Source of the DNA: Endocalyx cinctus
Taxonomy: Eukaryota > Ascomycota > Sordariomycetes > Amphisphaeriales > Apiosporaceae
Length of the DNA stretch: 64,000 nt
Reading direction: 5' to 3'
Assembly (NCBI GenBank): GCA_001600455.1
Contig: BCKC01000002.1
Span: forward strand, 5,160,171 to 5,224,170
Shown: positions 35,586-47,547 of the stretch, in pieces
How positions within the stretch are numbered: position 1 is the stretch's first letter
Layout of the letters: each line of letters begins with the position of its first letter
Made by a program: the position numbers and the translations under genes
Notes under the pieces: generated by a model
Database searches by the model: none
What the model was told of the DNA's origin: nothing
The model's input: the letters and a program-made list of their open reading frames with translations, nothing else

Positions 35586-35651
35586 GGATTTGAACCCTGA
35601 AGAGTTGGTAGCTGATAATCTGGTAGGCATAGGTGTTCATACACTGCGCCG
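35586..35651 (-). other. tRNA-like internal promoter pair, possible tRNA relic
   Basis: On the minus strand, CGGCGCAGTGT (35651-35641) resembles a pol III A box. GGTTCAAATCC (35596-35586) is a perfect B box, and 44 bp separates them. However, the acceptor and T stems do not pair and no T-run terminator follows, so it is not an intact tRNA gene. A tRNA-derived SINE head or chance are the options. Confidence 0.25.
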
Positions 35652-36960
35652 CAGGGGAAGGATGATAGGATGGTAGCCATTGAGGCTGAAGAACCACCAG
35701 TCCCACAAAGTATATGCATGTTATATGTACAGGTAAAGAATGCATAGGACAATAGTACGAAATTGAAATTGAACCCCTTTATCCAAATCCTTTTTTTTTT
35801 CTTTCTTTTTTTTCTGTTCTCTACTGTGTATTCCCTGACGAGGGTTTGCTTCAGTTGGCTCGGTTCCTGGATTTATTTTAGTGTAGCTCTAAACTAAGGT
35901 ACAACGTATCTTAGCTGCTTGGTATCAAATCTAGGCTACTCTAGCTTTTTTAAGCTTTTTTTTTTTTTTATTTATTTTTTATTTATTAGAATGAATCTAG
36001 GTTCTATCGATCTCTCTCCTTTTTTTTTTCCGAGTAAAAAACGATAAAGACGATAAAGACGGAAAATGGAAAACAACGGTGGTCTAGAATGTTGATTTTT
36101 TTTTTAAACGATTCTCGTTAGTTTTTTATATATTTCCCAGTATTGTTAATGTAGGCGTTGAGAAACGAGTAAGTACCTAGTCGTAGTAAATCTGTTATGA
36201 TACTATATATACCTGTGGACCTACCTACTTAAGTACCTACATATATATCATATACATATGGATCCTTTACTGTGTAAGCGAAGAAATACTTGTATACTAG
36301 ATCCAAGAGTTCCAGAGAATAGTGTAACTACGTCGTACTGGGAAATATAAACCGAGAATTAAAAAAGAAAAGAAGAAGAACAGAAGGGTAAAAAAAAAAA
36401 AAAAAAAAAAGGGTATTCGGACCTGAAAAAGATCCCCTATTACCAATCTGTCTCTCTGTATCCATTTGATCTCTTGTACTTGTATTCTTTTTTTATTTAT
36501 TTTTTTTATTAATACGGGCGATACGGTCTTATAATCCCTGCGTAACTCTTTTGACTAGTATTTTAAGGTTAAAAATATTTAGGTAGCATCGGAGTATCTG
36601 AAGATGTTATTACTGTTGTTGTTATTGTTCTTGATTATAAGAGGATATATCCATGATACTCCGTACACTGGCATTCCTAGATACGCATATTAACTAACAT
36701 ATTATATGTTGGTCCGACTTACACAAGTACTATCTCGACCAATAAATAAGTAACTAACCTAAAATATTCATATTTTACTACTTTTATTCCCATTGGTAAA
36801 TACTTGGTACACTACGAAATAGAGCTGAAGCTGACATGACATGACATAAATCTTTTTCTTTTTTAAAAAAGTACTTGCACATCTGATCTTGACCAAATCC
36901 AGAGAAATACGAGATAATACTTTTATTTGACTGCTATTCCTTTTTCCACCTCTCTATCTT

Positions 36961-36995
36961 CTTTCCTCTTTCCTCTTTCCTCTTTCCTCTTTCCT
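36961..36995. repeat. 7-bp tandem repeat (CTTTCCT)5
   Basis: Five perfect tandem copies of CTTTCCT in a pyrimidine-rich region upstream of the glycosyltransferase-like gene. Such polypyrimidine tracts are common in fungal promoters. Confidence 0.9.
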
Positions 36996-37780
36996 CATTT
37001 TTATTTTATTCTAGTTGACTTCGCCCCCTTTGTTCAGGTCCTACAAGTATCATACAAGTATCACTTTACCTAACGTAGCTTACTTCATTTTCTTCATTTT
37101 CTTCCTTTTTTTTCTTTCCCTTCCCTTTTTCTTCTTCTTTCCTATCCCCCCCCCCCTTCTTCCTCATTCCTTACGTACAAATCATTCTCTTCCTCTCCTT
37201 TAATTGTTTATTATATTTTAGTTCTTTTTCTGAATGTTTCTGCTTCCCTTCTGTTCTTCCCTACCTAGGAAACCGACTTAATTAAACAAAACATAATGGG
37301 AGGGAAAATCATTACTGTCTTCGTATGAATAACGATTGTACACGGGTACGGGAATAGCACTATCCCTCTCTCGCTCTCTCTGTTTTTCTTACCCTACAAT
37401 CCTTTCTTCTTTATTCATCATTTATTAATTCCACGTTACCTTATCACGAAACGCGAACAGAAGTACCAGGATACCAAAATCTCATGCCTACACCATACGT
37501 ACTACCACCGTCATTTTCGCTGATATTCAAACTCCCGTTGGAGGTAACGGAACAATAAAAATAAAAATAAAAAAGAGAAAGAAAGAAAACGGTCACATTC
37601 CGACGAGCAAGGATTAAATTCCCTTAGTGTCGTATTTGGGGAAGGGAACATACATTACGGCAATCATCGATCTTGGCGCATATCATCACGTACACCATTA
37701 GTTCTTCGTTTCAAGTCCACCTATTACCGTTTCCCTCCGTGCTTTTATTCTCATAAGGATATATATAATCATCGCCGTTC

Positions 37781-37805
37781 TTTTTTTTTTTTTTTTTTTT
37801 TTTTT
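37781..37805. repeat. 25-nt poly-T tract in a promoter
   Basis: An uninterrupted T-run ending 78 bp before the ATG of the glycosyltransferase-like gene. Long poly(dA:dT) tracts exclude nucleosomes in fungal promoters. The length may be a sequencing approximation. Confidence 0.85.
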
Positions 37806-37883
37806 CTCTTCTTCTTTCTCTTTTTCCCTCGAAAAGACACCTCTCCGATTCAACCCTTCCCAAATTCGACCCCGAACGCCAAG

Positions 37884-39807
37884 ATGAAGTCGAGGGAAGG
37901 GGACGTCGAATCCGCCGCTCAACCGCTGCACGGTAACAGCCGGAGGTTTAGCCTCCATGACCGGAACAATTCGTCGTCGGGCGAGGAATGGGACTTAGAT
38001 TACGAGGAATCCTCCTCCGACAGCGGGATGAATAATACTAATAATTACAACGGCAATAATTGGTATTCGGAATTTAGATCAAAGAACCAGTCGATATGGC
38101 AACGCCTCCAGCAATCCGTACCGTTATCCCAGACCCTACCCCGCTGGGTCCCCGTGCGGTATATTAACGCGCGCTACCTCATCTTCGCTCTCACCGTCTC
38201 CCTCATCGTCACCGCCTTCATCTTTAACCCGTACGGCCCCTCTTCCAGGAAACCCCCGCCGTCACCTCCGAGCCACGCCGACGCTGCTCCCCCCGCCAAA
38301 AAACCGCCCCCTTCTTCCGGCTCGGGCATCGCCTTCCCCGATCCCGCCGAAGAGCCCGGTCGGGCTGAGTTTGTCAGCTACGAACCTCCGGCTGTCGAGG
38401 ACGATGACCGGTTCTGCACCACCTGGCCCGTGGACACGGAGGGGAAGTACGATCTGACGAGCGTGGATCGCGAGCCCGCGCCCGAGGAGAAGAAAGCGTT
38501 GCACCTGGACAGCGTCGCGCCGAAAGGTGGATGGAAGAAACCCGAGGGTGTCAAAGTGATCGGGATGGTATTTTACGGCCGGAAGCGCTTTGTCGATATC
38601 TTGGATTGCTACCTGCAGCAGAACTTGGCGTCCAACGGAGGCTACTTCGACGAAGTTTGGTTCATGTCGCATACCGAGGACGAGGATGATTTAGCCTGGG
38701 CCGAAGACCTCGTCCAAAGGGTCCCCGGATACAAGTTGGTTGGGCAAGGCGTCTGCGAGGGCAGGGGGTACAAGTGCATGTGGGAATACGCGGTCGAGAG
38801 CAAGACGATCTACGTCAAGATCGACGATGATATCGTAAGTTCCTTCGTTCCTATTCGCCACGAATCTCGCAAACTCTAACAAGAAAAAAAAAAAAAAAAA
38901 ACAGGTCTTCATTCACCCCGACGCAATCCCTCAACTCGTTCATACCCGCATTGCCGTGCCGCATCCCTTCGCCATCTCGGCGAATCTGGTCAACAGCCCG
39001 ATCACGGGTATGGAGCAGTACCACTTCGGAGCCATTCACCCTTACGTCCCGGACCCGAGCGATTCCCCGACGTACTCGGCCATGGAGACGTGGCGGCCCT
39101 CGGAGAAGAAGACGTTCCCTAACAGGTATAAGACGGCGCTCGCGGACGCCGACGACCACGACATCATGTACCCGAACACGACCTCGCTGTACCGTGGTCA
39201 TCCCTGGCTCCTAGTCTCGGAGGACCATTACGATGTCTTAAACACGCCTCTAGGCCGATACGACCAGATGCATAGCGGAGATTACCTCGCGTTCGGGCAC
39301 GGGTGGAAATCTTGGGCCATCGGCGCGCAGCAGCAATACTCGTTATTACACAACCTGGAACGGAACGAGATGCACAGGTATTTCTTCGGGAAACCGGCGT
39401 TATATCCTAACGACGCAGCGGGGCCTAACCCCAAGACCATCGTCGCGCCCAAACGGACGAGCGACACGGGCGAGCCCTTACCCAAGATAGGGGGCGAGAA
39501 CATCTACGACACGCAGTACCGGCGGTACAACCTGAACTTCTGCGCCGTGTGGGGCTCGGATATCAAAGCGCAGCTGCCGATAGCGGACGACGACGAGGAG
39601 GATATCACGGCCCGGATACCCAAGCGGACCAAAAGACCTTTCGTCATCGACACCCGCGCCGTCGTCGCCCATTACAGCTTCTCGACCCAGCAGGAAGGCA
39701 TGGCTAGATCGGACCTGCTCGATCGCTGGAGAGCGTTCGCTAACGAGGCTGTTTGCAGAAGGAATAACCTTAAGACGCCTTGGGATTTAAGATGTCCGAA
39801 TTTTTAA
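37884..39807 (+). CDS. Putative type II membrane glycosyltransferase (GT-A-like, DxD)
   Basis: A fungal protein with the layout of a Golgi/ER type II glycosyltransferase; donor and acceptor unknown. Exons 37884-38834 and 38905-39807 (70-bp intron, phase 0) give 617 residues. A Ser/Asn-rich cytosolic tail (1-97) precedes one membrane segment (about 98-116, LIFALTVSLIVTAFIF) and a Pro-rich stem (120-150). The lumenal domain includes VKVIGMVFYGRKRFVDILDCYLQ and FDEVWFMSHTEDEDDLAWA, then IYVKIDDDIVFIHPDAIPQLV. The DDD at 314-316 is the likely metal/nucleotide-sugar motif, and the intron falls just after DDDI. The C-terminal part (SGDYLAFGHGWKSWAIGAQQQYS, VVAHYSFSTQQEGM) is conserved-looking but unnamed to me. 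It could belong to a fungal-specific family. Confidence 0.75.
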
Positions 39808-40387
39808 AAGAGATAGAGGAAAATGAAGGTGGATGATGAATAATTAATCAAGAAAAAAAATAAAGCTCTAGGTGGCGTGTATAAAAAAAAACTTTTTTAT
39901 TAACGAATTGAAAAAAAGAAGCAAAACAAAACGAAACAAAGTTTGATACCAGTCGAATGAATCAATATTGTAAAGAAAAAAAGGGGAACAGACATACGAA
40001 TAGGGAAATTCGGAACATAAAAATTTCCTACTTCTCTGTTCGCTTCACTGACTTGAATACGCCCTGAAAATCTCGTCGAGCTTTTTTTTTTTTTCAGTCC
40101 TTATTTTTATTTATTTGGCTTGGTTTGGGTACAGGAAAGGAAAGACAGAAATGTGAGGTGGTGAATGATAAAAGAAATATATTCATTATCATCATCTTTA
40201 CCTACCTAAAACCTTACCCTCAACTTACTTTACCATATTGAAAATATAGATGAACAAGAAAGAAAAAAAAAAAGAAGAAGGGAGAAAACATGAAAAAAAG
40301 AGAAGTATAAACTTATATGAACTGCTATTTCAAATTTTTCAATTTCAAATTTCGGTTCGGGAGAGAGGGAAAAAAAAAAAGGGGGGG

Positions 40388-40443
40388 NNNNNNNNNNNNN
40401 NNNNNNNNNNNNNNNNNNNNNNNNNNNNNNNNNNNNNNNNNNN
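40388..40443. other. assembly gap (56 N) flanked by G-runs
   Basis: Fifty-six undetermined bases, entered from an A-run plus GGGGGGG on the left and leaving into GGGAGGGAGG on the right. The gap length may be arbitrary. Homopurine flanks suggest a sequencing or assembly failure across G-rich sequence. Confidence 0.98.
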
Positions 40444-40639
40444 GGGAGGGAGGAAATAAGGGGCTTGGCTGGCTTACTATTACTATTCATGGGATGGATG
40501 GCTTTTGCATTTTAAACTTTTTTTTCTTTTTCGGGGGAGGGTTTTTCAATATATATAAATATGTATATGTATATGTATAAGGTGTAAAAAGAAAGGATCT
40601 CTTTTTCTTCTTTTCAGGTTTATCTATGGTATTATGGAT

Positions 40640-40681
40640 GGGGGATAGGATGGGAATGGGATGGGATGGGATGGGCATGGG
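40640..40681 (+). repeat. GGGAT-type repeat with seven G-tracts
   Basis: Seven runs of three to five G separated by short spacers (GGGAT, GGGAAT, GGGCAT units; G-runs at 40640, 40652, 40658, 40663, 40668, 40673 and 40679). It meets the quadruplex rule several times over on the plus strand. Confidence 0.85.
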
Positions 40682-41383
40682 CGTTGAATTGCATACTCAT
40701 TCTCATTATCATACCATCATATCATATCATATCACCATGTCATATATATGGCAAATCTGTGGTGGTTTCAATCAAATAAATGAATGAACAGACAAATCTT
40801 TTTTTTTTTTTACGCGAGTTTTCTTTCTCTCCTTTTTCTTCTTCGCAACAGAGATGGCTTTGAAACCCTCTTACTACGACAAAAATAAGTAAATATGTAT
40901 ATATATATGTGTGTATGTGTATATTAGTAGGTAATAAGAAAAAATAAGTACTTTATTCTTTACTACTACCACTACCACTACTACTACTACTACTATTGTA
41001 ATTCGTATCCTTTTTTTGCTTTTTCTTTCCCTTATCTTGAATACTCCCGCTTTGAATCAACAACAAAAAATAATTGAAGGAGAAAAAAAAAAAAGGTTGG
41101 AAGAAGAAGACCACCTCTCGTATCCTATCCTTATCCTAGACCTCTCTCCCGTACCTCCCAACGTAGAAGAAGAAGAAGAAGTGAGAAAAAAAGAAGAAGA
41201 AAAATTGATATAAAGACTTAAGACGTAAGACGGAAATCATATAGAAAAAGAAGACGAAAACAAGGAGAAAGGGGGGATAAAACGAACAAACAAGCAGAAT
41301 CGAGACACACACACACTAGAACAACACGAAAAGAAGCAGGAATGAAAAAAAAAAAAAAACCAGACCAGACCAGAAGAAAGAAT

Positions 41384-44126
41384 TCAATAATACCCAGGCG
41401 TCTCACCCGGCGTACTACTAGGGTAACCACCAGGGACGTGCGGGGTGCTATTTGTTCTAGAACCGTTCGCCGGTCTTCCTCCTCCTTGCGTTTGGGGGCC
41501 GGAAAAGGGGACGCCGCCCGTAGCCGGTTGAGGTAAAGGTTTAGGAGTCGTGACGAACCCGTTTTCCATTTTCTGTTGCTGTTGCTGAAAATAACCAACA
41601 TCACCGACAACACCATCGCCGCTGATTTGATTATTTTCGTAAGAACTGCTAGGCAAACCCGAATCCTGACTTAGGCTGGTCGAGCTCGTGGCTCTCGTTT
41701 GCGCTTGCGATAACGTGGCCGCTACCGGGGTGGGTCCCGCTACGACGATGGGCGCGTTGGAGAATCTACCGTTCGAAGGGTTCGACGTCAACGGCGGTTG
41801 CTGTTGTTGTTGTTGTTGTTGGATGATGGGTTCCCCGCTATACGGATTGATACCGTCTTGTCTCGCTTGTTGATCGATCATCGTCGCCCGGCTCGGTGCC
41901 TGGTCCATTATCATGCTCGGGGTGTTACCGTAGTTCTGGCCTACCAAAGAATTTCGTTGCTGTTGTTGTTGATAGGGATCCAAACCCATACCGCTTCCGG
42001 GAAGGTTCGTCGCGGCCGCTATGACGTCGTGATCCTGAGTATTATGATTGTTATTATAATTTCCGCCGTGGTTCGGGGTCAGGCCTAGGGCTCCGCCTCT
42101 CATGGTCGTCGAGTTCTCGCCCGCGTTATCTGGTATTACTGCTGCTACAAAGCCCGAAGTGGAACTGCTAGGGGAGAGGGGAGGTACTTGTAAGCCCCTC
42201 TGCGCGTGCACCTGCAAATCGGACGGGAAACGCCCACCTGGCTCGGGTCTGTTCTGGAGGGAGGTCGGGGTCGCGACGACCGCCGGGTCGACGGCGAAGG
42301 GCTCCTCGTCTTCGTCGTCCATGCCGTCGCTGCTGGCCGCGCTGCGCACCGAGGATCGCGAGTACGTGCGGGCGTGTCCTCGGACGAAGTTGCTGAGCTC
42401 CTCGGGCGATTTCTCCGTCAGCGTCTTGATGTCTTCGTACCAGGCCATCATCGTGTCGTGACTCTCGGCTCGGAAGACCCAGTTGTGGCCGCGATGCATC
42501 GATCCTGTCTGACGTCCCTTGAGGATAAATTTGTTGGAAGAACCGCCTTCGGTGGAATGAGATCCTAGTTTCTGCTCTGGAAGGTATAACGACATTACCG
42601 GTGCCTGCGTCTTGTCCGCCGACTTGAACTCGTGTAGATGAGTTGGCGATAGCACGTACCTGCGCAACCTTGTTAGCCCAGATTCTTCGCTTTCCTTGTC
42701 TTACTTACCATCCGGCGGTATAGCTCTTTAGATACTTGCTCTTCCTCTCGAGCAGGCCGGCCCTGATCTCCTGACAAGAAAAGTGGTCCCGTCCCGGGTA
42801 CTGGATATGCTCGGCGGACCGGATAGGGGCTTCCGGGTCGACGAATTGCGAATCTCTCTGGATGAAGCTAATCCATTCGTAATCTTTAGGCATGGCGACG
42901 GGGCCGACGCGCAGCTCATCGATAGCCGAGTATGCCGCGTCCGATTCTCGCTTAAGAATACCAGCGTAGGCATTGTAGGATTTCTGGATTTCGCCCACCA
43001 CGATAGACTCGAGTTCCCGGCCCGAAGTTTCGAGATTTAAATAAGCCTGGATCAAGTAAGTTTCACCGGTCTCGTTTTGAAAGCATCAGGGGAAAATAAG
43101 TTTATCCTCACCCTATGTAAATAATTCTCTTCGTCAAGTTGTCGCTCCACTTGTCGATCAACGGCCAATCGCAAAAGGTAAGGGTCTTGCTTGCCGGTCG
43201 TCGTAGCCGGATCCACCTCGTTATGACCCAGGACCTCCTGCAAAGCATTCACGGCTCTCCGGGTGATATCCATCTCTTTCTCGACGGAATTTTTGAAATC
43301 GCCCGACAAGCTCTTGATTTCTTTTATTTTCTGGTTGAGATCGCTTCGCAACCCGGTCAGGGCCAGTATAACGTCTTCCTCGATTCCCTTGGCCTTGTTG
43401 GCTTCGAGGATGGCGGTCTTGTGATAGTTTCGCAGGATTTGCAGCGCATCGTCGAGACCGCCGGATGCGAGAAAACCGGGCGGGGTGGCGGTATTGTTCA
43501 GGACGTTGGCTAGTTTAAGCAGAGATTTCGATCGATGCTCGTAATATGTCTGTACTTCTCTAAAGAACGTTATGAGATCTTTCAAAATCTTGCGCCAAGC
43601 TGTGAAATTTGTCGCACGTTAGTAATTGAAAAGAGGGGAGAGAAGAAAACAAAAGTATAACAAAGAAAAAAAAAAAAAAAGAATCTCGTCGAGATGAATA
43701 GTAAAAATGTCGTTGCTCACATTGAAATCGGTTAGATAGGATTTCGGTAGGATTTCCGGCGGTCGGTACGGGGCAGTAAAATACGCTGTGAATCTCGTCG
43801 GAATCGTGGGTACTCTGCAATGCTAAACTTCTGACGCTGCCGGCTTTCATGCTCCTGCGACTGCTGTTCCTCTTGAGACTGCCGCTCCTTCGCAACGAGT
43901 TCTTCTTTTTCAGAGTATTCCCGCGCGAGAGGGAAATGTTGTGACCGCTCTGAGCATCTCCGGTGATGACGTCGGATCGCGACGATACCGAGTTGGAACG
44001 TTGCATGGTGTTTGCGGTAGTGATATGATTTAAGTCTTGCCGACTAATATGACCGTCTATTATAGAACTCCCTCTGACGCTAGCATCCCACTCTTCGGTA
44101 AATTTGGGTTGTCGATTATTATTATT

Positions 44127-44158
<32 letters not shown>

Positions 44159-44465
44159 GGTTATTGTGGTTAGCGGAAAGGTTTAGTTGATCGTTCTGCT
44201 GAGGAGAGATATGCGAGTTTGCTAAAGTGTTTGACAAGGTTTCGTCATCGATGCGTCCTCTTTGTTGCGGCGTCGTTGGCTGATATTGTTGGGCGAGTAT
44301 TTGTTGCGGTTGCGATTGATAGGTCGGAAAATAACTGCCTGAAAGAGGTCTCTGCTGATTGGGTTCCGAAGGTATAGAATAATGTTGTTGATGATGATGA
44401 TTCGTATTATCAATAATATTATTCCCAAAAGAATGAGGTCCTCGATCTAGAACTGTTGTGTTCAT
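41384..44465 (-). CDS. SLM1: Slm1-type PH-domain protein (TORC2/eisosome pathway)
   Basis: A PI(4,5)P2-binding plasma-membrane protein. In yeast, Slm1/2 sit in eisosomes and hand signals to TORC2 and Ypk1 for sphingolipid and actin control. Four exons, 44465-43721, 43599-43112, 43046-42709 and 42659-41384, are joined by introns of 121, 65 and 49 bp, giving 948 residues. Start chosen at the first ATG (44465). The N-terminus is Gln/Asn-rich with a long Asn run (about 105-122) and a basic Ser-rich patch (KKKNSLRRSGSLKRNSSRRS). A BAR-like helical region follows (about 250-470, WRKILKDLITFFREVQTYYEHRSKSLLKLA). The PH domain is at about 508-612 (GLLERKSKYLKSYTAGWYVLSP to MMAWYEDIKTLTE). The C-terminal 330 residues are Gln/Pro/Ser-rich and disordered. 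The family call is firm. Confidence 0.92.
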
Positions 44466-47400
44466 ATTCAAAGGAATAGAAAGGAGGAAGTTTTAAACAA
44501 TATACGTAAGATGCTAGCTAATTAACAAAAAAAAAGAACGGTCAGGTTAGACAAATAATAAAGGCTTGATTTGCGAATCAACACTAACCAAAGGATCGGC
44601 AAATTCGGTCTGGCCGTAAAAAAAAAAAAAAAGAGCCGTACGGTATACTACAAGTAGCGGGCTTCGTCTTTGGGGAGTATTGCGTATTTCCTTAAGCTTT
44701 ATGAAAAGCACAGCCTCTTTTCTTCTTTTCCTTTTCCTTTTCCTTTTCTTTCCCCTATAAAACGTTAGATTTTATTTCTAAAATATAATATATAGAATCA
44801 ATTGATTAGTCAAAATAAAAAGGGTTTAATATAAGTAAATAACAAAAAAAAAAAAAAAATAGCTGCGCAAAGGGTACTTTGTGTTCAAGGCGCAATGCAA
44901 TAATCAATAAATGATCAATTCTCTAACGGTAGCAGGGTATGTACATATATAGCATATAGGAGGTAAACACAGTACAGTTAGGAAGGATAGTAAAAGTATT
45001 ATCTATCTATCCTAGTATCACAAATAGTGTAATGATATTTGATTGAAGAGATATCGATTGATTGATCGATTGATCTTTTATACTTACTTAGAAGAGACAA
45101 AAGAGAACTCCTTTTCTCTTTTTCTTGAGATTCTTGTCGGTAATTTGACCTGGTAGAGGGGGGGGAAGGGAGACAGAGAGACAGGGAGAAAGATACAGAG
45201 TATATAAAATAAAAAATAAAAAAAATAAAGAATTGAGGGTTTTAAACGTGGGTAAAAGTGTGAAGTTTTCAAAGATAGGAGAAGAAAGAATACTTAATTA
45301 AAATATCAGAACCATCACAAGCCAAAATAGGATTAAGAAAGCTTGTGGACCAAATACATATGGACATATACATGTATGAACAATGCTTGTATACACAATA
45401 CATACGTACAGTTACAGTAACTTAGCTTAGGATTTTGACAGGTTTGGGGATGACGTTATCGTCACTTGTATTATTTGATTCTATTTCACAATACCACCTA
45501 TAATACCCATATTAATTCCTTGATGTTTACTTCGACTAACCCAGTATATTCTAGTCAATACACTCAGCTCTACTTCCCGCCGTAGTGTAGTATATACTCC
45601 ATAGTACACGACCAGTTAGAAAAAGGAATCCGTCTCTTCTAATGATCTATCCCATCATATTAATTCCCCGTTCAAAATAGTTAGGCCAATCACTTTTCAT
45701 TATCTAGATCGTCTATCACTTTTTTCAAACTTTACTATACTACTGCAGCATGATAGGTACCTATATAAAACCGCATTCGGGAATAGATATGATAAAGGCT
45801 ACGTAAAACAAGGGACCCTTTTCTAATTAGTCTTGCTTAAGTAACTATTCGGTTTAGCTCAAGTCGTAAGATTTTCCTCTTTCTTTTTTATCTTTTTCAT
45901 CTCTTTTGGGACGAACTATGACATCACCTAAGAAACAAAACCCACCTTTCACCCAAACTTACGTACATACTACATCTTCCCCCCCTGCTTTGTTTGGTTT
46001 CCCTCCCCCGCCCCCTTTTTCCTCTCCTTACCCCAACTTTACCGTTACAATATTGTATTCTGACTATCACGTGTTAGAGCTTTCCGTTCTTGCTGTACCC
46101 GTGGACTGGAGATGATATCTTCTATTCTTATATAATGAACTTCAGCCCTATAAGATTAACGTAAAATACTATACTGTAGTTTTCCGTCTTTTTTTAAGTC
46201 TTTTTTTTTTTTTTTTAATTCCTAGTACCTTAAAAAAAGGGTAGCTCAGGAGCCCTAGAAACGGCCCGATATTTCAATCACTCTCGAACGAAGGAAAAGT
46301 CTGGAAACATCTCGTATGATATATGGATATTCCTACTCCTTACTCCTTACCTTACGTACAAAAGTCAAGTGATCCATCGGGGTACAGACCGAACCAATCC
46401 CGTGCGAACGCGCAAACCTCGAAGTCGGTACGCGTCTCTTTTTTTCATTGAAAAAAGGGATGGGTATTTCGAAAACTCCATATAATTACAGATTACCCAC
46501 CCAGGGCTGCCAGGCCACCGTAGGTAATAAATAACTAGTAAACATCCGGTCCCCGAATAAAATCTAGGGGTTCAGAACGAGACCCCTATTAAATGTTCAT
46601 ACACGTGTAGTATATACCAAATCAACATCCATGGATCTAAATAAATCTCTCCGCCCGTAGTTTTTTTTTTTTTTAGTCTGTGCGTTTCTACATTGAACTA
46701 AGGAGAAATGATCGAATTACCTAAAAATCGACCACTTTTCGCCGGTATACTCATTTCCACACTCGTACCGAACCCCTTATTTATGATTAAGCCACGCTAC
46801 ACTACGGTACGGTACACCACACTACCTAAGAACATACGCCTATGGCACAGTATAACTAGTTCTCGTTAAAAATAGTTAACAACTCTTCATTAAAGCCTCT
46901 AGCGTCTGTCTATCGGTCTAGCTCTCCTATTCCTTACCCCCCCCCCTCCCTTTAACTGCCCTGTCTCGTATCGTACTTGAGTTCGCAGTGTATAGTAATA
47001 ATTGAAAATATGCCACATAAACCCGACAAACGATTCATTTCATCCCGTCTCCCCCCCTCTCTCTTGTGACTATAAATCATAAGGTAGTATATCATAAACA
47101 TGTTTCCCCCACAATTCCGTTCCCGTACATGGGAATGGACCAAAAAAAAAAAAAAAAAAAACCTTTAAACGCCGTGCTTCGGTGTAAATGCCGTAACCAC
47201 AAATAACGATAAGTGGTATTGTCAAAAAGTCAAATCAGCCTTCCCTTCCCTTGCCGTATTGCCAAGTAAAAGTAAGTAAAGCGGATAAGACCTCCCTATC
47301 CAGTAAATAACGCCCCGGTAATTAGAGAGATGATGATATCGAGCATTAACGAGTGTTTCTCGATTATTACTCTCCCTCGAGTTTCTCTCCCTGGAAGTAC

Positions 47401-47547
47401 TTCATCCGATTATGATGATGATGATGCTGAAAATAGCAAGCTCTTACATCTTCCCTAAAAAGAGCTCTCGTTCCCATCGCCACCCTTACATGTGAACCTT
47501 CGCATCTTCTTCCCGAATCCGAAATGCTGCCGTTTCCGCCTGTCTTT
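44466..47547. other. 3.1-kb gene-poor region upstream of SLM1
   Basis: Between the SLM1 start and the stop of the SPIN90-like gene. It holds many homopolymer tracts (A-runs near 44619 and 44845, a T-run near 46200, an A-run at about 47142-47160), CCTTTT repeats near 44728-44752, and AT-rich sequence. Its SLM1-proximal part should carry the promoter. A 69-residue open frame at 45906-46115 is Pro/Phe-rich and unsupported. Confidence 0.6.

Larger units (their letters stand above)
35290..37883. other. 2.6-kb gene-poor region between ThrRS and the glycosyltransferase gene
   Basis: No gene is supported. It holds an AAAAG repeat near 35363-35387, a tRNA-like A/B-box pair at 35586-35651 (minus strand), many poly-T and poly-A tracts (a 20-nt A-run at 36391-36410), a 7-bp CTTTCCT repeat at 36961-36995, a C-run near 37147 and a 25-nt T-run at 37781-37805. 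The right part is pyrimidine-rich and likely the promoter of the next gene. Confidence 0.6.
39808..41383. other. convergent low-complexity intergenic region
   Basis: About 1.6 kb between two 3' ends, dominated by simple sequence: A-runs, GAA-like stretches, the N gap at 40388-40443, a G-rich repeat at 40640-40681, ATCAT repeats near 40712-40733 and (ACT)n near 40968-40994. Open frames here are low-complexity and unsupported. Confidence 0.65.

Noticed and set aside
35576..35670. Intact tRNA gene on the minus strand
   Set aside because: Although A and B boxes are visible, the acceptor stem does not pair and the T stem has mismatches, so a functional cloverleaf is not supported.
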